Shown piece after piece: positions 40,171 through 49,500 of a stretch of DNA of 64,000 nucleotides (position 1 is its first letter; every line of letters starts with the position of its first letter). A program made the translations under genes and the position numbers. The notes beneath the pieces are model-generated. The model was not told the origin of the DNA and made no database searches. It saw only the letters and a program-made list of their open reading frames with translations. This DNA comes from Pelomonas nitida (GTDB lineage Bacteria > Pseudomonadota > Gammaproteobacteria > Burkholderiales > Burkholderiaceae_C), in NCBI RefSeq assembly GCF_043555975.1, contig NZ_JBIGIA010000001.1:124001-188000 (forward strand), read 5' to 3'.

Positions 40171-41895
40171 TTATTCGTTGGTGGCGGACAGGACTTCTTC
40201 CAGCGTCGTGGTGCCGTTGCGAACCTTGACGAGCCCAGACTGACGCAGATCACGCACTCCGTCTTTCTGCGCCTGCGCGGCGATGTCCATCGCCGTACCT
40301 TGGGCCAGGATGATGCGCTGGATTTCTTCCGTGATGGGCATCACTTGGTAAAGGCCAAGACGTCCGCGGTAACCGTTTGTGCAACTGCCGCAACCCACGG
40401 CGCGATAAGGCTTCCAGTTGCCGTCGAAGTCTGTCTCGGCGAAGCCGGCTTTCAGCATTGCGTCGCGTGGATAGTCGGCCGGCGCCTTGCAGCTCTCGCA
40501 GAGGCGGCGCACCAGACGCTGGGCTGTGATCAACAGCACGCTGGATGCAATGTTGAACGGCGCGACGCCCATGTTCAGCAGCCGGGTCAGTGTCTTCGGC
40601 GCATCGTTCGTGTGCAGCGTCGACATGACCATGTGGCCGGTCTGGGCGGCCTTGATGGCGATGTCTGCGGTCTCCAGGTCGCGAATTTCACCGACCATGA
40701 TGATGTCGGGATCCTGGCGCAGGAAGGACTTCAGGGCCGCCGAGAAGTTCAGGCCCGCCTTGTCATTCACGTTGACCTGGTTGATGCCTGGCAGGTTGAT
40801 TTCGGCCGGGTCCTCGACGGTGGAGATGTTGACGCCGGGCTGGTTGAGGATGTTCAGGCAGGTGTAGAGCGACACCGTCTTGCCGGAGCCGGTCGGGCCG
40901 GTCACGAGCACCATGCCGTAGGGCCGGTAGATGGCTGCCAGCAAGCGATCTTTTTCGATCTTCTCGTAGCCCAGTGCGTCGATGCCCAGCTTGGCCGATG
41001 AGGAGTCCAGGATACGGATGACGATTTTTTCGCCGAACAGCGTGGGCAGCGTGCTCACGCGGAAGTCGATGGACTTGGTGCCGAACTTCAGCTTCATCCG
41101 GCCGTCTTGCGGGACGCGCCGCTCGGCGATGTCGAGCCGGGAGATGACCTTGATCCGCGACGACAGCTTGTCCTTGATGGCGATCGGCGGCTGCGTGATC
41201 TCGCGCAGTTCACCGTCGACACGGAAGCGGACACGGTAGTGGAACTCGTAGGGTTCGAAGTGCAGGTCGGATGCGCGCAGGTTGATCGCATCGACGAGCA
41301 TCTTCTGCAGGAAGCGCACGACTGGCGCGTCTTCGACGTCAGCGAGTTCGGCGGCGGCCTCGGGCTGAGCCGACGAATCATCTTCAGCGATGTCGAAATC
41401 GATATCGCCGCCAGCGATGCTTTCCAGGGCTTCTGCGGTCGTGGCGGCCGAGCCAGCCAGCATCTTCGCCAGCTTGTCGTGTTCGACGATCACCCATTCG
41501 GGCTGCAGCTGGGTTGCAAACTTGATGCGCTCGATGACCTCGAGGTCGGTCGGGTCGGCGCCGCCAACGAACAGACGGCTGCCGCGCCGCGAGAGCGCGA
41601 CGACCTGATATTGCAGCGCGAGTTTGCCGTCGATAACGTCCTTTGGCATCCGTTGCGGATCCATTGCGGACAAATCAAGCAAAGGCAGAGCCAGCGCGCT
41701 GGACAGCGTGTGCGCGAGATCAAACGGACTGACCTGGCCGCTGGCGATCAATGTATTGACGAAGCTCGCCTTTTTCTCGCGCGCCTGACGCACCAAATCT
41801 TCGGCGGCCTTGGCCTGCAGTTTGCCGGCATGCACCAACATGCGTGCAACGCCTGACAGAGAGGACTGAGCTGGCTCGGCGAGCGGTGTTTCCAC
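40171..41895 (-). CDS. pilB: Type IV pilus extension ATPase PilB
   Basis: Cytoplasmic hexameric ATPase that drives pilus extension. 574 residues from a GTG. An N-terminal MshEN/T2SSE-N domain (about 1-150) precedes the ATPase core with Walker A GPTGSGKTVSLYT (about 326-338), the Asp box VGEIRDLETADIA and the His box STLHTNDA. A C-terminal zinc site is formed by CESC and CGSC. Upstream is a 288-base gap to hpnE on the same strand. Confidence 0.96.
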   Translation of the reverse strand: METPLAEPAQSSLSGVARMLVHAGKLQAKAAEDLVRQAREKKASFVNTLIASGQVSPFDLAHTLSSALALPLLDLSAMDPQRMPKDVIDGKLALQYQVVALSRRGSRLFVGGADPTDLEVIERIKFATQLQPEWVIVEHDKLAKMLAGSAATTAEALESIAGGDIDFDIAEDDSSAQPEAAAELADVEDAPVVRFLQKMLVDAINLRASDLHFEPYEFHYRVRFRVDGELREITQPPIAIKDKLSSRIKVISRLDIAERRVPQDGRMKLKFGTKSIDFRVSTLPTLFGEKIVIRILDSSSAKLGIDALGYEKIEKDRLLAAIYRPYGMVLVTGPTGSGKTVSLYTCLNILNQPGVNISTVEDPAEINLPGINQVNVNDKAGLNFSAALKSFLRQDPDIIMVGEIRDLETADIAIKAAQTGHMVMSTLHTNDAPKTLTRLLNMGVAPFNIASSVLLITAQRLVRRLCESCKAPADYPRDAMLKAGFAETDFDGNWKPYRAVGCGSCTNGYRGRLGLYQVMPITEEIQRIILAQGTAMDIAAQAQKDGVRDLRQSGLVKVRNGTTTLEEVLSATNE

Positions 41896-41976
41896 GGGGG
41901 TGGAGTCGGGGTCGACTGAGGAGGAGGTTGATCGATTGTGCCAGCGAGCCGTAAGGGCTCATGGGGGCACGCCGCC

Positions 41977-42004
41977 GTGATAACAGCAATTTACAGTCTT
42001 GCAA
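41977..42004 (-). promoter_or_regulatory. Candidate promoter for pilBCD
   Basis: The 288-base gap 41896-42183 carries no convincing gene. On the minus strand it shows TTGCAA (42004-41999), a 16-base spacer and TATCAC (41982-41977), about 80 bases before the pilB GTG, in the only AT-rich part of the gap. The match is modest. The rest of the gap is GC-rich with no repeat that I recognise. Confidence 0.3.
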
Positions 42005-42183
42005 TGTGACGTGCGTCTCGCTGCGTCGGTTCTTGCCTAGTCTGGAGCGCCGGCCCCGGCAGGTGGCGGCGCGCGGCCGAGGCGGGGGAGGAGGCTCCGC
42101 GACGGGGCCAGTGCCCGCGCCATGGGCGCTTGCCCGGCGCTGCGCACGTTCGCAGTTCCCGCGTGCCTCGCCAGATATCCGCG

Positions 42184-43473
42184 CTAAGCCCGGGGCGAGC
42201 TCGTCGGCGAGCCGCTGGTGGCCGGGTTCGCCCCGGCGACACCCTGAGCGGCGGCGCGGCCGGCGCGTACCGCGCCCTCCAGCGTGGCGGGGTAGGGGCC
42301 ATCGACATAGTCCCCGGCCGCCCACAGCCCGGGCGCGATGAAGGCAGGCGGGCGGCGCAAGCCCGGTGTGCAGGCGAAGGTGGCGCGTTTCTCGGTCAGC
42401 ACCTTGTCGATGACCGGTGGCGTGGCCCAGCGCAGCTCGCGCAGCGCCTGGGCCAGCACGGCCTCGCCGCAATCGCCGCGCGCCACCCACGGCGCGGCGC
42501 CGCTGACGACGAAGGCGAAGCGGCCCGGGGCACCGCCGAGCGCGCCCTGGTCGAAGGCGAACTGGGCCGGCGCGTCCGGGCCCTCGCGCAGCGCCAGCAT
42601 GGGCGACGGCAGCGCACTCCCGGTGCTGTGCAGGTAGACCGTGACGATGGGCTCGAAGCCCAGGCCCTGCGCGGTGGCCGACCAGGCCGGCGCGATGTCG
42701 GCCGCCAGCCGGGCGGCCTCGACGCTGGTGCAGGCGAGCACGACGGCGTCGAAGGCTTCGCTGCCTTTGTCGCCATGCACCCGCCAGCCGGGTTCCAGGC
42801 GCTGCACCCGCTGGCCCAGCCGCAACCGCGGCCCCAGCCAGGCGGCGGCCGGCCCGGCCAGCAGGTCGGACAGCGGCCGTTTGGGCAGCAGCAAGTCGGC
42901 ACTGCCGGCGCCGCTGAACAGCGCGTCCTTCAGCACGCGCAGGAACACGCGGGCGCTGGCCTGCGGTGCGGGCGTGTTGAGCGCGGCCACGCATAGCGGC
43001 TCGATGAGATCGCGCTTCACTTCGTGGGGCAGCGCGGCGCACAGCGCGGCGACGCTCAGGCCCGCGTCGCAGCGAAAGCCGCGCAGCAGCCAGCCGCCGG
43101 CCGCTGCGAGCAGCCCCAGCCGCGCGCGCAGCGGCCAGCCGGCGTGGCCCAGCACGCCGCGCGTGAAGGCCACGAGCGGTGCGCCGGGCGGCAGCCGCAG
43201 CCCGGGCTCGCCGGGGTAGGGCAGGGCCAGTGGCAGGCGCTGCAACACCAGGTCCGGGTCGACGCCCAGGCGGCGCATCAGCGCGAGGCTGTCGCGATAG
43301 GCGCCGATGAGGATGTGCTGGCCGTTGTCGTAGTCGGGCCGGCCCGCGACGCTGCGCGCCCGCCCGCCGAGCTGCGGCGCCATCTCGAACACGACGACCT
43401 CATGCCCCGCGTCCACCAGGCTGACGGCGGTAGCAATGCCCGCCCAGCCGCCGCCCACCACGGCGACTTTCAC
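42184..43473 (-). CDS. hpnE: Hydroxysqualene dehydroxylase HpnE
   Basis: FAD-dependent amine-oxidase-like enzyme that reduces hydroxysqualene to squalene, the third step of the HpnCDE route. 429 residues from a GTG at 43473. The FAD motif VAVVGGGWAGIATAVSLVDAGHEVVVFE spans about 3-30, followed by QLGGRARS. The C-terminal FAD segment is GLWAAGDYVDGPYPATLEGAVRAGRAAA. It lies 88 bases after hpnD on the same strand. The C-terminus is a short Ser/Pro-rich tail. Confidence 0.92.
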   Translation of the reverse strand: MKVAVVGGGWAGIATAVSLVDAGHEVVVFEMAPQLGGRARSVAGRPDYDNGQHILIGAYRDSLALMRRLGVDPDLVLQRLPLALPYPGEPGLRLPPGAPLVAFTRGVLGHAGWPLRARLGLLAAAGGWLLRGFRCDAGLSVAALCAALPHEVKRDLIEPLCVAALNTPAPQASARVFLRVLKDALFSGAGSADLLLPKRPLSDLLAGPAAAWLGPRLRLGQRVQRLEPGWRVHGDKGSEAFDAVVLACTSVEAARLAADIAPAWSATAQGLGFEPIVTVYLHSTGSALPSPMLALREGPDAPAQFAFDQGALGGAPGRFAFVVSGAAPWVARGDCGEAVLAQALRELRWATPPVIDKVLTEKRATFACTPGLRRPPAFIAPGLWAAGDYVDGPYPATLEGAVRAGRAAAQGVAGANPATSGSPTSSPRA

Positions 43474-43561
43474 GACCGGGTGGCTCCCGCAGACGTGGCC
43501 TTGCCAGGCGCCGAACGACCAGGCCGCTGGCCTTGGCGCGGCGAAGCAGGCAGGGAGCGGG

Positions 43562-44407
43562 TCATTTCTTCCAGTTCGTCTTCATCGCGATCCAGAGCTT
43601 GCGCAGCGGCGTCAGCGAGATGCGCTGGTGCAGCACCTGGAAGTTCTCACGCTCGATCTCCACGAGCAGGGCGCGGTAGATGTTGGCCATCATCAGCCCC
43701 GGCTTCTGCGCGGCGCGGTCGGCGGGGGGTAGCAGCGCCAGTGCCTCGTCGTAGAGGCGATGGGCGCGTTCGGCCTGGAAGGTCATCAGCGCCGTGAAGC
43801 GCTCCGAATAGCCCCAGGGCTGGGTGCGCAGCAGGATCTCGTTGGCCTTGACGCCGAACTGCTGCAGTTCATTCACGGGCAGGTAGATGCGGCCGCGTCG
43901 CGCGTCGTCGCCGACATCGCGAATGATGTTGGTCAGCTGCATGGCCTGGCCCAGCTTGTGGGCGAACTCGACCGTCTGCGGCTGCGTGCGCCCGAAGATG
44001 CCGCTGGCCACCTCGCCGACGACGCCAGCCACCAGGTGGCAGTAGCGCTGAAGGCCGGCGTAGTCGAGGTAGCGGGTCTGCTGCAGGTCCATCTCGCAGC
44101 CCTCGATGACGGCCAGCAGGTGCTCCAGCCGGATGTCGTAGGCCTGCACGTGGGGCATCAGCGCCTTCATGGCCGGGTGGCTGGGCTGGCCGGCGAAGGC
44201 GCTGGTCGCCTCCTTGCGCCACCAGGCCAGCTTGGTGGCGGCGACGCCGGCATCCTGCGTCTCGTCGACGACGTCGTCGACCTCGCGGCAGAACGCGTAG
44301 AAGGCCGTGATGGCCGCGCGGCGGGGCGGCGGCAAAAACAGGAAGGCGTAGTAGAAGCTCGAACCGCTGGCGGCGGCCTTCTCCTGGACGTATTGCTCGG
44401 GACTCAT
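43562..44407 (-). CDS. hpnD: Presqualene diphosphate synthase HpnD
   Basis: Head-to-head condensation of two farnesyl diphosphates to presqualene diphosphate. 281 residues from the ATG at 44407, which overlaps the hpnC stop (ATGA). Asp-rich motifs are FCREVDDVVDE (about 40-50) and NIIRDVGDDARRGRIYLP (about 164-181), the squalene/phytoene synthase signature. The long open frame upstream lies inside hpnC and is not used. Middle gene of hpnCDE. Confidence 0.93.
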   Translation of the reverse strand: MSPEQYVQEKAAASGSSFYYAFLFLPPPRRAAITAFYAFCREVDDVVDETQDAGVAATKLAWWRKEATSAFAGQPSHPAMKALMPHVQAYDIRLEHLLAVIEGCEMDLQQTRYLDYAGLQRYCHLVAGVVGEVASGIFGRTQPQTVEFAHKLGQAMQLTNIIRDVGDDARRGRIYLPVNELQQFGVKANEILLRTQPWGYSERFTALMTFQAERAHRLYDEALALLPPADRAAQKPGLMMANIYRALLVEIERENFQVLHQRISLTPLRKLWIAMKTNWKK

Positions 44408-45228
44408 GATGTGGCGCGCATTGTCAGCGCACGCCAGGCCAGCCGGGGAAGATCCCATGGCTTGATGGCCGGTCGGCGCAACAGGCTGTCGTGGCCGCCG
44501 GCGGCGATCTTGTCCAGGATGAGCAGGCCGCCCTGCACCACCAGGCGCAACTCCCAGCCGGCGCGGCCCTTGAGTTGCAGCGCCAGCGGGGCGCCTTCGC
44601 GCATCAGCGCGCGGGCCCAGCCGCACAGGTCGGCGATCAGCGCGCGCGCGGCCGGGCTGTCACGCCGGGCCAGCACGTCGTCGGCGCTCACGCCGTGGCG
44701 ATCGAGGTCGGCCTGCGGTACGTAGAGCCGGCCGTTGGGGCCGTCGCGGGTGAAGTCCTGCCAGAAGTTGATGAGTTGCAGCGCCGAGCAGACGGCGTCG
44801 GAGCGGCGCAGTGCGTCGGCGTCAGCCACGTCGTACAGCCCCAGCAGCAGCCGGCCGACCGGGTTGGCGGAGCGGCGGCAGTAGTCCAGCAGCTGGGCGC
44901 GGTCGCCGTAGCGCGGCGGCGCCAGGTCCTGCTCGAAGGCGTCCAGCAGGTCGTGCAGCAGCGCCGGTTGCAGGCGATGCAGCTCGCGCGCCAATGGCGT
45001 GAACACGGCGGCCCAGCGCGGCGACGCCGGCCGGCCGGCGACCGTGGCGGTCAGGTCGGCGCGGTAGTCGTGCAGCGCCTGGCGCCGGACCTCGGTGCTG
45101 GCGTCGCCTTCATCGGCCAGGTCGTCGGCGGTGCGCGCGAAGTGGTAGATCGCCACCACCGCCGGCCGCAACGCGGGCGGGCACAGCAGCGAGGCGACGG
45201 GAAAGTTTTCGTAGTGATCGACGCTCAA
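44404..45228 (-). CDS. hpnC: Hydroxysqualene synthase HpnC
   Basis: Converts presqualene diphosphate to hydroxysqualene. 274 residues. The start is TTG at 45228, inferred because the family begins (M)SVDHYENFPVASLL and no ATG or GTG fits; GAGAAAGAG lies just upstream. Motifs are FARTADDLADEGD (about 30-42) and the second Asp-rich NFWQDFTRDGPNGRLYVPQ. It heads hpnCDE and is divergent from the RND operon. No squalene-hopene cyclase is within the window. Confidence 0.9.
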   Translation of the reverse strand: MSVDHYENFPVASLLCPPALRPAVVAIYHFARTADDLADEGDASTEVRRQALHDYRADLTATVAGRPASPRWAAVFTPLARELHRLQPALLHDLLDAFEQDLAPPRYGDRAQLLDYCRRSANPVGRLLLGLYDVADADALRRSDAVCSALQLINFWQDFTRDGPNGRLYVPQADLDRHGVSADDVLARRDSPAARALIADLCGWARALMREGAPLALQLKGRAGWELRLVVQGGLLILDKIAAGGHDSLLRRPAIKPWDLPRLAWRALTMRATS

Positions 45229-45285
45229 GCTCTTTCTCAACTTCGGCTTGCAAAGCAGGGGTGTAACAGCAAAATTTGACGAGGT

Positions 45286-45315
45286 TTGACAGCGTTTGCG
45301 TGCACTGAATACATT
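45286..45315 (+). promoter_or_regulatory. Sigma-70 promoter for the RND efflux operon
   Basis: A perfect TTGACA (45286-45291), an 18-base spacer and TACATT (45310-45315). The strong -35 and the operator immediately after make this the best promoter candidate in the window. The start codon is 56 bases downstream of the -10. Confidence 0.6.
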
Positions 45316-45334
45316 ACTGACCCGCCGGTCATTA
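45315..45334 (+). promoter_or_regulatory. TetR-type operator-like palindrome
   Basis: TACTGACCCGCCGGTCATTA: arms TGACC (45318-45322) and GGTCA (45327-45331), with outer TA/TA pairs matching after one mismatch. It abuts the -10 box and covers the likely transcription start, the usual place for a TetR-family repressor of an RND pump. No such regulator gene is nearby. Confidence 0.55.
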
Positions 45335-45370
45335 GAGCTTTGGCCGCCGTCACATCTTGCCGAGGTCTGC

Positions 45371-46507
45371 ATGCCCCTTCTTTCGCGTCTCGCGTCGCCG
45401 CTGTTGCTGGCGACCCTGCTTCCGGCGTTGCTGTCGGGATGTGGCAAGCAGCCCGCAGCGCCCGAGCCCGAGCGCGCGGTGCGCACCCAGGTGGTGACGG
45501 CCGGCACGGCCGGGGCCAGCCAGGAGTATGCGGCCGAGGTGAAGGCGCGCATCGAGTCGCGGTTGTCGTTCCGCGTCGGCGGCAAGCTGGCGACCCGTGA
45601 GGTCAATCTGGGCGACGCCGTGAAGCGCGGGCAGGTGCTGGCCCGCCTGGACGCGCAGGACCTCAAGCTCGCCCAGGCTGCGGCGCTCGCGGCCGTGGCT
45701 GCCGCACGAACCAACCGTGACCAGACGGCCGCCGACTACCGCCGCTACGTGGACCTGCAGCGCCAGGGTTTCATCAGCATGGCCGAGCTGGAGCGGCGCG
45801 ATTCGGCCTTCAAGGCGGCCCAGGCGCAGCTGGACCAGGCCAAGGCGCAGGCCGACGTGCAGGTCAACCAGTCCGGCTATTCGCAGCTGATGGCCGATGG
45901 GCCGGGCGTCGTCACCGGCGTCAACGCGGAGCCCGGCCAGGTGCTGGCCGCCGGCAGCCCGGTTGTCACGGTGGCGATGGACGGGCCGCGCGATGTCGTG
46001 TTCTCCGTGCCCGAGGACCAGATCGCCCGCGTGCGTGCCGCTGCTGCGCGACCCGGCGCGCTGAAGATGCGGCTGTGGGGTGGCGCCGAGCTGCACCCGC
46101 TGACGCTGCGTGAGGTGGCGGCGGCGACAGACCCTGTCACGCGCACCTTCCTTGTCAAGGCCGACGCCGGCAAGCTGGCGGTGCAATTGGGCCAGTCGGC
46201 CACGGTGGTGCTGGACCTGCCGTCGCAGCCCGGCGTCGTCAAACTGCCGCTGGCGTCGGTGATGCAGCAAGCGGGCAAGACATCGGTCTGGGTGCTCGAC
46301 ACCGCGGCCATGACGGTGAAGCCGGTGCCGGTGCAGGTGGGCGGGGCCGATGGCAACGAGGTCGTCATTGCCGGCGGGTTGCAGCCTGGCCAGGAGGTCG
46401 TCGTGGCCGGCGTGCATGTGCTGACGCCGGGGCAGAAGGTCAAGCGCTATGTGCCGCCTCGCACGACCGGGGCTCAGCCCGCCGCTGCGTCCGCTGCTTC
46501 GCGCTGA
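45371..46507 (+). CDS. RND efflux periplasmic adaptor subunit (lipoprotein)
   Basis: Membrane-fusion protein linking an RND pump to an outer-membrane channel. 378 residues from the ATG at 45371, which starts a lipoprotein signal with lipobox LLSGC (Cys24). Typical order: lipoyl half (RVGGKLATREVNLGDAVKRGQVLARLD, about 71-97), alpha hairpin (about 100-165), second lipoyl half (DGPGVVTGVNAEPGQVLAAGSPVV), beta barrel, and membrane-proximal domain with GLQPGQEVVVAGVHVLTPGQKV. The C-terminus is Ala/Ser-rich. The permease gene begins 13 bases later. The substrate cannot be told. Confidence 0.92.
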   Translation: MPLLSRLASPLLLATLLPALLSGCGKQPAAPEPERAVRTQVVTAGTAGASQEYAAEVKARIESRLSFRVGGKLATREVNLGDAVKRGQVLARLDAQDLKLAQAAALAAVAAARTNRDQTAADYRRYVDLQRQGFISMAELERRDSAFKAAQAQLDQAKAQADVQVNQSGYSQLMADGPGVVTGVNAEPGQVLAAGSPVVTVAMDGPRDVVFSVPEDQIARVRAAAARPGALKMRLWGGAELHPLTLREVAAATDPVTRTFLVKADAGKLAVQLGQSATVVLDLPSQPGVVKLPLASVMQQAGKTSVWVLDTAAMTVKPVPVQVGGADGNEVVIAGGLQPGQEVVVAGVHVLTPGQKVKRYVPPRTTGAQPAAASAASR

Positions 46508-46520
46508 ACCGGGGGCGCGC

Positions 46521-49500
46521 ATGAACATCCCGCCGAACAAGGCCGCCGTGGGCGAAGGCTTCAATGTGTCTCGCTGGGCGCTCGAGCACCCGGCGCTGAC
46601 GCGCTACCTGATGGTCGTGCTGATGCTGATGGGCTTTGCCGCCTATTTCCAGCTCGGGCAGGACGAGGACCCGCCGTTCACGTTCCGCGTCATGGTCGTT
46701 CAGGCCTACTGGCCCGGCGCGACGGCCGAGCAGATGGCCGACCAGGTCACCGACAAGATCGAGAAGACGCTGCAGGAGGTGAACTACGCGGACAAGATCC
46801 GCTCGTCCGCCAAGCCCGGCGAGTCCATCACCGTCTTCCAGCTCAAGGACAGCACGCCGCCCAAGGAGGTGGCCGACATCTGGTATCAGGTGCGCAAGAA
46901 GGTGGGCGACATGCGTGCCACCTTGCCGCAAGGGGTGCAGGGCCCGTTCTTCAACGACGAGTTCGGCGACGTCTATGGATCCATCTATGCGCTGTCGGCC
47001 GATGGCTTCAGCCGCGAGGAGTTGCGCGAGCACGCCGATCGCGTGCGCCAGGCGCTGCTGCAGGTCAGGGATGTGGCCAAGGTCGAGATCTTCGGCATCC
47101 AGCCGGAGAAGCTGTTCGTCGAGATCCCGCAGCGACGGCTGGCCCAGCTGGGCCTGGACTTCAACCAGGTGATCAACCAGATCGGCGCGCAGAACGCCGT
47201 CGAGGGCGCCGGCGTGCTGAATGCGGGCAGCGCGAACTTCCAGATCCGTGTGCAGGGCCAGTTCATGTCGGCGCAGGCCTTGGCCGACGTGCCCATCCGC
47301 GCCGTGAACCCGCAGACCGGCGTGGCCAGCCAGATGCGCCTGGGTGATATCGCCGACATCCGCCGCGGCTATGTCGATCCGCCGACCACCCAGGTGCGCT
47401 TCCAGGGCAAGGAGGTGCTGGCGTTGGGGGTGTCGATGGCCAAGGGGGGCGACATCATCGCCATGGGCAAGGCGCTCGGCGTGGCGGCCGAGGCCATCGG
47501 CCGCGACTTGCCGGCCGGCATCCAGCTCGACCAGATCCAGGACCAGCCCAAGGCGGTGACCACCTCCGTCGGCGAGTTCGTGCACGTGCTCATCGAGGCG
47601 GTCGTCATCGTGCTGCTGGTCAGCTTCCTGTCGCTGGGCCTGCACACGCGGCCGCTGCGTGTGGACATCTGGCCGGGCCTGGTCGTGGCCATCACCATCC
47701 CGCTGGTGCTGGCCATCACCTTCGTGACGATGTTCTATTGGGGCGTGGGCCTGCACAAGATCTCGCTGGGCTCGCTGATCATCGCGCTGGGCCTGCTGGT
47801 GGACGACGCCATCATTGCCGTCGAGATGATGGTGCGCAAGCTCGAAGAGGGCTACGACAAGATGCATGCCGCCACCTTCGCCTACGACGTGACGGCCATG
47901 CCCATGCTGACGGGCACGTTGATCACGGCGGTCGGCTTCCTGCCCATCGGGCTGGCCAAGTCGATGACGGGTGAATACACCTTCGCGATCTTCGCCGTGA
48001 CCGCCGCGGCGCTGGTGATCTCCTGGGTGGTATCCGTCTATTTCGTGCCCTATCTCGGGGCTCTGCTCCTCAAGACGCGGCCGAGCGCCGGTGGTGAGGC
48101 CCACGAGCTGTTCGACACGCCGTTCTACAACCGCTTTCGCGTGCTGGTGCGCTGGTGCGTGGAGAACCGCTGGAAGACCATCGCGCTCACGCTGCTGGTG
48201 TTCGGGCTGGGCCTGTTCGGCATGACGCGCGTGCAGCAGCAGTTCTTCCCGGACTCGAGCCGGCCCGAGATCCTCGTCGACCTCACGCTGCCCGAAGGCT
48301 CGACGATCCAGGAGACCGAGGCGCTGGCCCGCCGCTTCGAGGCCCGCATGCTCACCGAGCCGGGCATGGCCACCGTGACGAGCTGGGTCGGCTCCGGCGT
48401 GCCGCGCTTCTATCTGCCGCTGGACAACATCTTCCCGGCGTCGAACGTCACGCAGTCCATCCTGCTGCCCAAGGGGCTGGCGGAGCGCGAAGCGCTGCGC
48501 CAGCGCCTGCCTGCACTGCTGGCCGAGGAGTTCCCCGAGGCGCGTGGCCGGGTCAAGCTGCTGCCCAATGGGCCGCCCGTGTCTTACCCCGTGCAGTTCC
48601 GCGTCGCGGGTGTGGATCCGAAGGTGGTTCGCGAATGGGCCGACAAGGCCAAGGACATCCTGCGAGCCAGCCCCAACATGCGCGGGGTCAACGACAACTG
48701 GAACGAGAACATCAAGACGCTGCGGCTCAACATCGACCAGGACAAGGCCCGGGCGCTGGGCGTGTCGAGCCAGGCGTTGGCCCAGTCGGTGCGCACGCTG
48801 CTGTCGGGCACCGTCATCGGCCAGTACCGCGAGGCGGACAAGCTCATCGACATCGTGCTGCGCCAGCCGGCGGATGAGCGCGCCGTCATCACCGATATCG
48901 GCAATGCCTATGTCCCGTCGTCGACGGGCCGCGCCATCCCGCTGACGCAGATCGCCAAGATCGACTTCGCATGGGAGCCGGGCGTTCTGTGGCGCGAGGG
49001 CCGGCTGTATGCCGTCACCGTGCAGGGCGACGTGGCCGAGGGCTTGCAGGGCGCGACGGTGACCAAGGAGGTCTGGCCGCAGCTCGAGGCGCTGCAGCGC
49101 CAGATGCCCAGCGGCTACGGCATCCAGATCGCTGGCGCGGTGGAGGAGAGCAGCAAGGGCCAGGGCTCCATCGCGGCCGGCGTTCCGATCATGTTGTTCA
49201 TCACCTTCACGCTGCTGATGCTGCAACTGCAGAGCTTCAGCCGCGCCATGCTCGTCTTCCTGACCGGTCCGCTGGGCATCGCCGGCGTGGCCATGGCACT
49301 GCTGCTGCTCAACCGGCCGTTCGGCTTCGTGGCGCTGCTGGGTGTCATCGCGCTGATGGGCATGATCATGCGCAATTCGGTCATCCTGATCGACCAGATC
49401 GAGCAGGACCGCGCCCGCGGCGTGCCGGACTGGTCGGCCATCGTCGAGTCGGCGGTGCGGCGCTTCCGGCCCATCGTGCTGACGGCTGCGGCGGCCGTGC

